64,000 nucleotides of DNA from Sipunculus nudus (Eukaryota > Annelida > Sipuncula > Golfingiida > Sipunculidae): the NCBI GenBank assembly GCA_026874595.1, contig CM049319.1, positions 39,067,473-39,131,472 on the forward strand, in the 5' to 3' direction. The notes under the pieces were generated by a model, which was given only the letters and a program-made list of their open reading frames with translations, made no database searches and was not told the origin of the DNA. Positions 35,121-46,958 of this stretch are shown one piece after another. The translations under genes and the position numbers were made by a program. Each line of letters starts with the position of its first letter. Position 1 is the stretch's first letter.

Positions 35121-36366
35121 TTTATAATTTACATGCATATCACAGTCACTTAGTTTCGATATCAATACTTCCACAAATATGTAATTATGAGGGGCTACTG
35201 CATATTTCATGTAGCCCATAAAAGTACACAGGCAAACTCCAAATATGAGTATTGTGAAAATTTCTCAAGTAATGATATACAAAAATAATTAATTGTTGCT
35301 GCATTTTAATGTTGTCACCAAGTAAAACTGGTGACATAATTTTAGTTTTCATTGGATTTGGTTCTAATTTGGTGAAAAGCATCAATATAGGACTCTTTTG
35401 GTTGACCTTGATGCATATTTACCTAATTTATTGACACTTCTGTGGTTTGACGATTCACTTAATTTGACGGACATGCAACTGAAATGCACAACTTTAAAAA
35501 ATATCTAATTTGCTGCCTGGGGGGGGGGGGGGATTGGGGCATTCTGACACATCTAGAGTAGTTCCTGTTTTAATGGTAACATCTACGTGTACTTGATAAT
35601 ATGATGCTTTAATGTCACCAGACTGTCTTGGGTACCCTATATAGGTTGTATGATACACTGACTTTGGTGCAGCAATGTTATGTTAATGGCCCATGTGATA
35701 TCTAGGTCGTCTCAAAAGTGTGTTTTATCATAAAAATCATCAAGATTACCATATTTTATAGGAAATTATACAGATAATTTGTGAAAATTTCAGTTCTGCT
35801 AAGATTTAGTTTTCACCTAGGAGGGAAAGTATTTTACTACATTTAAAAAAAATTATGGGTAGGTATTTTTTATGTGTATACACGGTTAGTTCTGTGAACT
35901 TTAACACTGCTGGCCCCATCTTGTGTCCAGACAATCTATTTTTAGCTGTACTAGACAGGCTGCTGTAACATTGCTGGCCAGTGGGTGTGTGCCATTCACC
36001 TGGTGAGCTGCAGCCACAGTAAATGATATGATAACTAGAAGTGCATAGTTCCAGCAGGACCAGTACTGGCCCAGTGACTCACCAGGTCACAAGAAGCATG
36101 CACCCTGGGAGCTCTAGCATCATCATACCATCACTCTCCCTTCTGGAGTGTTACCTGGCTTTGGGTCACTGTCATTCAGATAGTGTCAGGTACGTGAGCA
36201 CCCTGAGCTGGATATTAAATATTGTTGAAGCAGCTGCTCTCATTTCTTGCGGGGACTGCACTTTACACAGTCCTTGTTCATGTTCCTGCTTGAAACTCTC
36301 ATCAGTTGCTTGGTTTATTTAGCATTTTTGAAGGCTTGCCTATGTGGCACTTATCATGGTATTTTT
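35121..36366. other. Unique intron with a family C 3' remnant
   Basis: A poly-G run (35519-35533) and GGGGCATTCTGACACATCTAG (35536-35556) are a decayed C 3' end. The rest, including the open frame at 36041-36322, shows no known domain. Confidence 0.5.
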
Positions 36367-37136
36367 AGCTCAGCTGACTATAAGTCATCTGAGCTATAGT
36401 CATGGTCCTTTGTCTGTTGTCCTACCGTCCATTAACAGGGCACGTTTTGAAACCGTTGGACCTACAAATCCAAGATATTGCATTGAGTTTGATGTCCCCA
36501 AAATCTCCTACCATGCGGAAAATTTGGTCCATTAGGACTTCTTTCCTTTCAGATTTTAAGGAAAAACCTCAATTTTCCATTAAAACAGCATTGTTATGCT
36601 TCAAGACTACCTAATATCAAAACCACTCATCTGACTCTGATAAAATTTTATATGTATATTCCTCTATATATTTCCTATATGTACATACCAGAAATTAGGT
36701 CAGTATTGTGTGATTTCTTGAAGTTATAGGACCAAACATAATGCACTTTATAAGAAAATAAGGAAATATATTTTCTCACTTAACATGAGAAATGCTGAAA
36801 GCGTGAAGCTTTAAACTTTTCCAGGGATATAACTTTATTTAATCAAGATTCAATTGTATACCCAAAATTAGATCTGAATTTGCCAATTTTTTAAGTTATT
36901 AGCATAAAAATAAAATCAGTACCTTAAATTTGTTCAAATGTGATCATTGCACGTTTTTTTCCTGTAACTGCTGTGGACAGACAGGGTACAAATTGTATCT
37001 GTTTTCCTTGGAACCTTCTATTGTAAAATCCAGGGAGGCCCTTGTCAAGTTTCCTATGAATCCTAAAATTAGGACACTTAATTCTTATAATACATATCAA
37101 ATTCAGCTGAGCATCATTGCCAATGGGCCACTTGTT
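36367..37136 (+). mobile_element. Family A element, short copy (770 bp)
   Basis: 5' AGCTCAGCTGACTATAAGT at 36367, 3' TCAGCTGAGC at 37103-37112, end CACTTGTT at 37136. It joins the 5' part of the long subtype to the tail of the tandem-unit subtype (AAATTGTATCTGTTTTCC...), so it looks recombinant or internally deleted. Confidence 0.8.
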
Positions 37137-38303
37137 AAGTCATATTCTTCTGAGTGTTCAAGGCTGTCAAACAAAATTTACCATTGGTCCTCTAAATTAA
37201 AATAATATACCTTGTTTACACTTATGTACCTGTCAGCATGATATATTTGAACATTTTTTGCCCAATCTCATTAAAAATTAATGTCACTTTAAGATTTGAT
37301 AATATTAATTATGATCAGTCCATTTCAAAATAATAAAAAAAATTAAAGCTCAGACTACTTCATTGATTGCCATTGCATTGAAATTTACTGTGCTTACTCA
37401 TATGTTTTAAAATGGTGGGGCTTCCTCATCAAGGGTATAATTTCACAATATTTTTTCAGAATCACTGATGATTCTCCCAAAATAGATATATGAGAATCAC
37501 AGAATCAAAATACATTTTTCGATTATGAAAAAAGACATATTTTCTCATAGGTTTTACTGAAAATTACAACTTTATTTGTTTCAGTGTTATAAATCATATA
37601 AAATATACTGGGGTTTCATCTTTTTTTTTTAAATATTCATATATCATTCTTGCACTGCAATATTAAAGTAATAAGACTAATACTGTGACTAACATTTTAA
37701 AGAAATATGTCATTTATTTTGAATAAACATCTTAATAAATGTGTATTTATTTAATATGTCAAGCTGAATCAATATCATACTGAAACCTATTCTTAATGAC
37801 ATAAATAATATCATTTATATTGAATTTATCTTGAATGAGCCACATCAAGCTTAGCAGACTACCGAACGCCATCACCGGAGCCATGGAGAGTGGCTCGATT
37901 AGTTATTATAACTATTTGTACAATCCATGTAAAATAAATAAGTTTATATATTTTATGTTTGTGAACAATAAGTATTGTCAATAAAACACTAGTAAAGCAG
38001 TCAATGCCTCTATTATCTCTCCCTTGACAATCAAGAAAACACATGAAATCTTTCCATTTGAAGCTTGACAACTGAACCATTTATAGGTTTATATAAATAT
38101 TTGTCATCTCTATCTGTCTTACACTGAATGTCAAGGATTGCAATATGAAATGCCTACTTTTGCCCCTAGATTATTAGTATGTACTGTGTTATAGTGAAAT
38201 GAGTATGTACTGTGTTATTGTGAGAAATATTATTTTCAGACATTTAAGGCTTATCACCTTGTCACAACCATCAGAAACCTCAAGGTGATGCGTGACAATT
38301 TTT
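37137..38303. other. Unique AT-rich intron, nothing recognised
   Basis: 1.2 kb with no repeat family and no coding signal. The reverse open frame at 37859-38080 has no recognisable domain. Confidence 0.55.
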
Positions 38304-40928
38304 AGCTCAGCTGACTATAAGTCATCTGAGCTATAGTCGTGGTCCATTGTCCGTCGTCCGTCCGTTTGTCCGTCCGTCCGTCCGTCCGTAGATGTGGCAC
38401 GTTTTGAAACCGTAAGATCTAGGAATCCAAAATTCGGCATAATGTTAGATGTCCCCAAGATCTCCTACCAAGCCGAAAACTGGGTCTTTGCAACTTCGTT
38501 CCTTTGAAGTTTGAGAAATTAAGGAAAAACCTCAATTTTTTATTTAAAACCTATTTTCACACTTCAGGACTGCCTTATATCAAAACCACTCATCTGTTTT
38601 TCCTCATATTCACCATAAATATTCCTCTATATAGTTCCTATGTACATGCCACAAATTATGTCTGTATTATTTAATTTAAAAAGGTTATGGGCCAAAACAT
38701 AATGCATTTTGTAAAAAATCAGGAAAGATATTTGATCACTTAACACAAAAAATGTTAAAGCTATGGACCTTTTTTCCAGTAATATAACTTTAATTAATCA
38801 AAATTAAATTGTATACCCAAAATTAGATGAAAATCTTTTATTTTTTTAAAATATTAATAAAAATAAAAAATTGGTACCTTAAATTTTGCCCAACTTTGAC
38901 CATGACACGTTTTTTTCCTGTAAGTACTGTGGATTTAATTTTCACAGCATGTTTTTGTTAGCATTTCAACTGTTAACACCAAAAATTTGAAACCACTTGA
39001 TCAAAAACTGTAGATTTTAATCAAGTTTTCAAGCACCATGTAACATATTGTTTACATCAAGCTAGTGTTATGCAGTTTGCAAGAGCTCAGCTCCCCAGCT
39101 TCAGCTCTATGTTCCTTAAATTCAGCATACAGTTATATGTCTCCAAAATCCCCTACCATGCCAAGAATTTGGTCACTAGGACTTAATACCTTCGAGATAT
39201 TAATGAAAAACTTCATTTTTCCATTAAAAACCCATTGTAACACTTCAAGACTGCCTAATATCAAAACCGCTGATCTGACTTTAATCATAAATAATATACA
39301 TATTTTTCATTCTCTATGCACATGCCAGAATGATGTCAGTATTGCGTAATTGTTTTAAGTTATGGGCCCAAACATAATGCACTTTGTAAAAAATCAAGAA
39401 ATATATTTACTCCCTTAACAAGGGCATTGCTGAAGCTAGAGATTTTTTTGTCAGGGATGTAACATTATTTAATCAAGATTCAATTGAATACCCAAAATTA
39501 GTTCTGAATTTTTCAAATTTTATAAGTTATTAGTATAAATATAAAATTAGTACCTTAAATTTTGCCCAACTGTGACCATGGCATGTTTGTTTCCCGTGAG
39601 CACTGTTGATATAATTTTCATATCATGCACACATAAGGATTTCAGCTTTTTAGTTTAGAAAGCTGAAAGAAATTGGCCAAAAATTGTAGCTTTTATTAAT
39701 GTTTTTTATGAGACCCTGTCAGACTTTGGCTCTCTCCAGCCCCTCTTGAGTCACCTGTATGTTGACCTTGTTGACCTTTCATCAAATTATGCACGCTTGA
39801 GGCGAGAATCCAGGCAGCTTATGGCCAGCCACAGTTGATCCAGGTGTCCAAACCAACTCATCTAGTAGTTTTAACCAACAACATAACAATAAACAATAAA
39901 TTAATAAATTTTTATTGGTTTTTAATAACAAATTAAAGAAAAATAGAAAAGGAATTCGTTAGTTTTTAATAACAGGAAATTAACTTGCAGTTACTGATGA
40001 TATAAGAATCTTGTATTGATGGGTAGAATGTCACATATTCCAAATAACACCATGCAGTCACCTATGGCATTTTTCAGTTCAATTTTAATGATAAAGAAGT
40101 AAATCATATTATTCATTACTAATCATTAGGGATCATATGAAGGATATTAATGATAGACAAAGATGCAGTTGATAATATTAATCTAGATTCCTACTGTGTC
40201 TAGTGTGTACATTGATGTGAAATTAGTCCAAAATGAATTTTTTACAGTTATTTTTTAATATAAATAAAAGCCATAAAACCAGGTACTTATGATCATTATT
40301 TAAATGTGTGAATTTTGTATATTCTGGACTCTCAACATCATTGTTTGGTGAAAACTGAATAAATACCAGACATGGTGCGAATACTTTGTAATTGTTTTTA
40401 AATACGAATATGATTATGTACTCCATTATAAAATTTCTTGCATAAAGAATGGGAATTCAGGTAAAAATGAAAGTATATGAATACTCGTGCAAATACTTTC
40501 AAAATGTATTCATGAATGCATTCATGAATATATTCTTTAATATTATTTTGATAATCATATCATTTATATTTCATTTTAAAAAATCATATGATTCTCTTAT
40601 TATTTTTAATAAAAATTATATTTGGGACAATATTTGTAATTATTTTAAATAAATAGTTAAACTCTTATATTATATGTTCTGCTTATAAGTTATATGGCCA
40701 AGTCAAAATCTGTGTGACAATAGTACTCCATTTGTTAATAAAATAAATGAAATCAATCCTCTTCCCTGTCTCCAAAGGTACTATCAAAATCATACATAAG
40801 CTAAACAACAACAACTCATAATACAGCTTATATTTATTACCACACAAAACCAGCATGTGCCTCATTTCTAAATAATATTTTTTTATCATGTATAACAGCT
40901 GAGCGTGGTGACCCATAGGTCCCTTGTT
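38304..40928 (+). mobile_element. Family A element, long subtype, full length (2.63 kb)
   Basis: 5' AGCTCAGCTGACTATAAGT at 38304 after a T run, then a CCGT tetranucleotide array (about 38354-38390). 3' ACAGCTGAGC at 40895-40904, GTGACCCATAGGTCCCTTGTT at 40928. It contains two internal ~800-bp blocks, each starting with TTAGATGTC and ending with TTTTCACAGCATG-like sequence. It is nearly identical along its length to 47291-49912, but the flanks differ. Confidence 0.85.
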
Positions 40929-42282
40929 CTTAAAAATTCTCTATTTTTAGTTAAGAATTAGCATTTATATCCATCCTGTAATGGTGGTTTAACAGATGCC
41001 TGCTTGTGCCATACACCATTCTTTTCAGAAATTTGTATAAAACAGAATGACACCAAATACAGAACAGTTTTAAAAACAGATAATTAGTATCCTTCTGTTT
41101 TCTAACCTTTACCCCAGAAATTTTGATTTTGTGAAACAATTACCTGACGTTGCCAAAAAACTTTATATTTATTCAGTTATCAAGGTGGGGTCTTGAAATA
41201 TCCAATGGTAAAGGCTTCAACAAGTTTATAATGGTTTAGCAAAAGCAGTATCAAGAAAAATTTTTTTTTTTTTTTTTTGCAACCAATATTTTATAAATCT
41301 GTGCAAACATTGTGTGATCTTTCAACCAGTTAATATCCTTAGAATAAGAGTTTAATTCATATATGTATATACTCTTTAACTAAATATTATAAAATCTAAA
41401 ATAACCTTTTACTTAAAATCAGTAACTCAATAGAACTTTTCCAAAAGGAAATCCTCAACAGGTGGAGAGACGACCTCCCTACCTATATTCCAGATTAACT
41501 GAGAAAGAAAAGATGGCACATTATTCAGTGTTGCATATGTATATGTCGAGGCCCAGATTAGAATCTGGCCAAATTTAAAACTGGGCCAGCCCAGATCAAA
41601 ATTTTGATTTGGACTGGCCCAGATCAAAATTCTAATCTGGGCCAGACCAGTTTTAAATTGGGCCAGCCCAGATCAAATTTTGATCTGGGCCGGTCCAGAT
41701 TAAAATCCTGTGGTGAAGACTTCCGGATTTAAATCTGGTCTGGACTGATTTTAAACTGGGCTTGCTTAAGTTAACAATCCTGTGGTGGACTGATTTTAAA
41801 CTGGGCCGGCCCAGATTAAAATTTTAATCTGGGCTGATCAAGATTACAATCCTGTGGTAGACTGATTTTAAACTGGACCAGCCCAGATCAGAATCCTAAT
41901 CTACTCCTAGGCTAGCTTGATTTTTATCATCTTAAATCAGATAATACAGTAAACATCTATTCCAGATACACCATTTTGAAGGGCACAAAACACATAATGA
42001 ACAAAATCATTTAAAATATTTAAGTGAGGAAAAAGCTAACAAACAAATGTAATGTGCTTTTTTGGTTTCATCTATTCTTCAAGCATGTAAGTTCACATTT
42101 GAACTTCACCTAAACCAACTACCATAATTAATCACAGTTTAGAATATGTGTCAATTCTGATACATCTACTTGACATGTAATCATGTTTAGGACTACCAAC
42201 AAATTTGGAGGTTATCTGTTTGAAAGCAAAACATAATGGCATACAGTACAAATAAACTCACTGTAAATGTCCAGTATGTTAA
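40929..42282. other. Unique intron with poly-T and a palindromic minisatellite
   Basis: A T run at about 41262-41278 and the GGCC/GATC array at 41546-41912 (listed separately). No gene. Confidence 0.55.
41546..41912. repeat. Palindrome-rich GGGCC/GATC minisatellite
   Basis: Variants of CTGGGCCAGCCCAGATC, AAAATTTTGATC, TTTTAAACTGGG and AATCCTGTGGTGGACTG recur 8-10 times, with near-perfect local palindromes such as GATCAAAATTTTGATT. The spacing is irregular (30-70 bases). Single relatives occur at 45745-45800 and 52615-52685. Confidence 0.85.
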
Positions 42283-43750
42283 TTGTATCCACAAAAACAA
42301 AGTTTTTTGCGGATACTATGTTTTTGACCTGGTTCCGCCGCCTCCACAACCACCGCTGCCGCCCAATTCATTTCTGGAGAACTCCTCTGAGACTACTGGA
42401 CTGATTTTTCCAAAACTTACACCAATTATCGGGTCACATGTGAACTGGTGCCTAATCAATTAGCGTTGACCTCTGACCCTTCCTCTCTGCCCAGCGTCCA
42501 TTTGTGCATCTGTTTCCACACATAAACCCATGTATCTTGGGAACCGTTTGATTGATCAGGAAAAAAAAAAGTACAAATGTAGCCCTTGGATAGCTTTATA
42601 ACATACACAAAAAATGATGGCGCCACCTGCAACCATGTTTGCACAGTGTCGATCAGTTTGTCTGCCTTGGGTTAAAATCACTCATATCTCTGCAGTGGTT
42701 TGACTAATTCACCTGAAATTCGGCATTCGTATACATCCTGGATAGCTATCTTGATTTTATGACAGGTGGTGCCACCTACATTCACTTTCACGCTGCAGAC
42801 ATCCATGCTTATATCTCCGGATTGGTTTGATGTTATCTTCCTGAAAATTTGCATGTATATAGATCTCACATAGCTCTTTATTATACACAAAAATGGTGGT
42901 GCCACCTTCAACCATTTTTGCACAGCGACCGTCTGTTTGTCTTCTGTGGGATGAAATCACTCATATCTCGGCAATGGCTTGACATATCTGCCTAAAATTT
43001 TGCAGGTTTATACATCCTGGACAGCTTTCTTGATTTAATGACAGATGGCGCCACTTACATTCTTGTTTACGCTGCAGACATCCAAGCTCATATCTCGGGA
43101 ACCATTTAACTGATTGGGCCAAATTTCTGCATGTGTATAGATCTCACGTAGCTTTTTATCATACACAAAACTTGAGGGACCACCTGCAACCATTTTTGCA
43201 CAGCATCCGTCTGTTTGTCTGCCGTGGGCTAAAATCACTCATATCTCAGTAGTGGTTTGGCTTATCCGCCTAAAATTTTGCATGTTTATACATCTTGGAT
43301 AGCTTTCTTGATTTTTTTGGCAGGTGGCGCCACCTACATTTATATTAAAGCTGCAGACATTCAGGCTTATATCTCAGGACTGATTGGACATATCCCCCTG
43401 AAATTTTGCATGTGTAAAGATCTCACATAGCTCTTAATCATACACAAAATTGGTGGCGCCACCTGCCACCATTTTTGCACAAGTTTTTCTGTTTGTCTGC
43501 TGTGGGATAAAATCACTCATATACATGCCTAAAATTTTGCATACGGTATGTATACAACTTGGACAGCTTTCTGGATTTTGTGTTAGGTGGCGCAACCTAC
43601 ATACACATTTCGGCTGCAGACATCCATACTAATAATATGCAACACACCTCACTCTATTTCCCCTTGCCACTCAATCCATGCCTCACTTCACCTGTTCCAC
43701 TCTGATTTTGGCGGATACATGTAGTCGCTTGTTGACTACCCATATTCTAG
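42283..43750 (+). mobile_element. Family F element, full length (1.47 kb)
   Basis: 5' end TTGTATCCACAAAAA (42283) folds with GCGGATAC at 42309-42316. SubTIRs GTATCCACAAAAA (42285-42297) and TTTTGGCGGATAC (43706-43718) are 11/13 complementary. The 3' hairpin GTAGTC-GCTTGTT-GACTAC (43721-43739) is followed by CCATATTCTAG ending at 43750 and TTTT. The layout parallels family D, including GTTCCGCCGCC soon after the 5' hairpin. Confidence 0.8.
42792..43620 (+). repeat. Tandem 279-bp units in family F
   Basis: GCTGCAGACAT recurs at 42792, 43071, 43350 and 43613 (steps 279, 279, 263). Each unit is two half units of about 140 bases, each with a GGTGGCGCCACC-like palindrome (perfect at 43323-43334 and 43452-43463). 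Confidence 0.9.
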
Positions 43751-44152
43751 TTTTATCTAGATGATAATGTAATCCACAAAAAAGTGATCATTTGTATTTA
43801 TAACTGAGATAAGAAGCATGATTTTCATCAGGTAGAAGCTGTTGATAGGAGAATATTCAAAATCTTACATGACGAATGTCCTGGCCTTATAGAGAACTGG
43901 CAGAGACAGAGGGATGCATGTGCTCCTCTAGTTCAAATCTAGAAAAGTTTAAAATGGCAAACTCAACAGTTTGCCATTGAGCAGTGTTCAAATCCATTTG
44001 AACACTTTTGCCTATTGGGGGCAAACACATTTCAGGCAGCACTGGTTCAGTAATCAGGTGTGAATTCCAGAGAGGAATTACTGAACACAATGAAGGTATA
44101 CTAAATCCATTTGATATTGTTTCTATCATTTGTAGTGAAGGTTTACCTTTTT
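43751..44152. other. Unique spacer
   Basis: 402 bases between an F and an A element. Nothing recognised; reverse open frame 43887-44129 has no domain. Confidence 0.5.
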
Positions 44153-44315
44153 AGCTCAGCTGACTGTAAGTCAACTGAGGTATAGGAATGGCGCTTTGTC
44201 CATTGTCCGTCTGGCCGTCCGTTAAAAGGGCACAAATCATAACTGCTGGACCTAGAAATTTCTAAGTGAAAATCCAGGGAGGTCAATAAAAAATCTCCTT
44301 GGAAACCTGAAAGGG
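44153..44315 (+). mobile_element. Family A 5' fragment
   Basis: AGCTCAGCTGACTGTAAGTCAAC at 44153, then A body to GGAAACCTGAAA, where similarity stops. A decayed GGTCA unit (AGAAGGTCAAAGGTCAAGATCAC, 44813-44835) may be the far part of the same copy. Confidence 0.7.
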
Positions 44316-45955
44316 TAAAATTATTGCAGAAAAGCTTTCTTGAACATTTTGCTTCCCTAAGTGTTGATATGCCTGAGTAGGAGGTTCCACCAGTTATTTG
44401 AGTTGAAAAAGACAAAGAAGTTAGTGGTCTGTCCAAAGAGCCTGATCACATCAAATTACGGTAACATCGTTTTTCTGCGCCAGTGCAACGTTAGTTGTAC
44501 ACAGGTGACAGGACCTAATTTTTGCAGGCCAAGCTTGCTTGCTATGCTCTTTGACAAGGTAAAAAGGTTGACCTTGATCAGCAAGATGAAATTAGCAGGA
44601 TTATAGATCATCATCTTTAGGATTTCTTGTGAATATGATAACTTATATATTGATAGATAAAATGTTTTAACCAAGTTCAGAGGAGTTTGAAAACTGATGA
44701 CCTCGATCTTTTTCTTCTCATGTACAACCTGTATAGATCAGTCTTGAATGGATTCAGTCTTCACATGTGTGACCCATCACTTAGGGAAGAACCCTGCTGA
44801 CTTAAGTGTCAGAAGGTCAAAGGTCAAGATCACATCTGAAGTTAATCTCCTTTTGATTTTCAGATGAAAATAGTCCTGATGTGAATGTTAGCCTATAATG
44901 TCATGCTAGGCAACAAAGCATCATGAACATGATTAACAGGAAGGTCAAGATGGATTTTGTAACTGACAACAGACATTCACCTGACATTTTTAATGTTTAA
45001 CTGCTTACTAGTTTATCTTATGTCTGTCTATCAGACCTATTTCCCTGTCACCATGGAGAGCTGGAACAAATTTGGCCAAGCAGTTCTTTAAAATATGAAA
45101 ACTGTATTTATGTAAAGAGGGTACCCAGTGGTCCTACTTCTCCTACTTTTTCCACATTTGTCTTACATGGCCTATTTTTGGTCATTTAATGACCAAAATC
45201 ATACTTAGTCTTCTAAGTATTTGTAAAAATTGTATTAAACTTTTAAGATACAGTATTTATTAATATCTTTCTCAAATCAAAGGGAAGTTAAATCTAGAAT
45301 TAATTTACCACAAAACAGCAGTGATATCACCAGGTAGCAACAGCCCAACCCAATCCAACAAGACCCCACTCACTTTGTATAATTACTTAGACTGGCACTA
45401 CAGATTGTTTCATGAAACCACCAAAAATGACGAAGAAGGTCAGGTGGGAAAGCAAAACTGGCCATTTCATATAACACAAGTGTTACTATCTCAAAGTTCT
45501 GAGGTTTTAATGAGGTTGTGGAAGTACCTCTTCATTTAATATAAGAGAGGAAAAAGACATTCACAGCTAGATAAGTGTAATGTCTAATAACTGCTAATTA
45601 AAAACATATTTTGTCTCTGTCTGTTACTTTCTTATTATGATGAATTACAGAGGTATCAGTAGCCTGAACCCATATATTAGACTTTGCTTAAGAATGTACC
45701 ATTCAGTATTTTGTTTAGTAACAGTCAAGATGTGGACTTGGCAAGATCCTGATGTAGGTTTGGACTGGTCAGAATCCTGATCAGGATTTTGTCTGGACTA
45801 ATTTGGAATTGGCAGACAAATCTCAAATGATATGAATATATTTGAGAAAAAGCAATGGGGTCAAAGTGAGTTATTACAGTGTTCAGCGTTTAGAGTTTTA
45901 TCAAGTTCTGAGACATGTCTTTTTACTAGGGGTTTAATTGTTTCCTTGGGCTTTT
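44316..45955. other. Unique intron, no gene seen
   Basis: Apart from the GGTCA unit near 44745-44845 and a single GATCAGGATT-type minisatellite relative near 45770, nothing is recognised. Confidence 0.5.
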
Positions 45956-46354
45956 AGACCAGCTGACTGAAAGTCATCTGAGCTAAAGCAATCACTCTTT
46001 GTCCGTCGTCTGTCTGTCTTGCCATCTGTCCATCTGCCCATCTGTCTGTACGTCGGTAAACAGGGCACAAATCTTAACCGCTGGACCTAGAAACTTCTAA
46101 CTGAAAACCCATGGAGGTCCATAAAAAATCTCCTTGGAAACATGAAATAAGGTCACTGTGACCTATATCCTCTAAACTATGGGGCTCGTAAGTACCCTAA
46201 GAATAAATAAAAATTTGATACAAACGCTCCAATATCTGAATAACTAATGGATTTATTGCCATGATTCTTTCCATGTATATTGATCATGGAGTGTTTCATA
46301 ATATCCTGAAGACTGGTGGCGCCACGTGTAATTTTTCTAATTTTTATGCTTTTT

Positions 46355-46958
46355 AGCCCTCAGCCCTTAGGCTGATGGGCTATTGTCATCACCCAATTTG
46401 TCTGTATGTCCGGCGTCCGTTAACTTTTACCTTATGAGCAGGATATTTCTAAAAGGATTCACCGTAGGAATTTTATTTCTTTGATGAAGATGTATATTGA
46501 CAAAATCTTGGTCAAGTTCGAAAATGGGCAACCTTGACCTATTTTTTCTACGTTTTAGAGCTTATTATAGAAAAACACTTAGAAGCTAATTTCTCAGAAA
46601 CCATTGAGTCGATTTTCACAATACTTACTATGATTACTGGGACTGATGGTTTGTACCTGCTGCACAAGTTTGGGGGCACCACCTACAATTTCTGATTTTT
46701 AATGGATTTTTATCAGATTTTTAAACTTTGGCCTTGTGAGCGGGATATCTCTAAAAGGATTCACGTTAGGATTTGAAGATGTATATTGATAAAATCTTGG
46801 TCAAGTTCGAAGATTGGCAACCTTGACCTATTTTTTCTACGTTTTAGAGCTTATTATAGAAAAACACTTGGAAGCTAATTTCTCAAGAACCATTGGGCAG
46901 ATTTTCACAATACTTACTATGATTACTGGGACTGGTGGTTTGTACAATTTCTGATTTT
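46355..46958 (+). mobile_element. Family E element, 5' part
   Basis: It begins with a hairpin AGCCC-T-CAGCC-CTTA-GGCTG-AT-GGGCT (46355-46381) after TTTT. Two units of about 290 bp follow, each with GGATAT-TCTAAAAGGATTCAC, ATCTTGGTCAAGTTCGAA and CCTTGACCTATTTTTTCTACG. The first carries GGGGGCACCACCTACAATTTC. The second stops where the A element at 46959 begins. No E 3' end is seen anywhere. Confidence 0.75.

Noticed and set aside
36041-36322. 93-codon frame rich in Ser and Cys
   Set aside because: No domain, weak start context, no splice signals; likely chance.
43450-43632. Tandem units considered as a CRISPR-like array
   Set aside because: Units are 140-279 bases with no short constant repeat and variable spacer, and the genome is eukaryotic.
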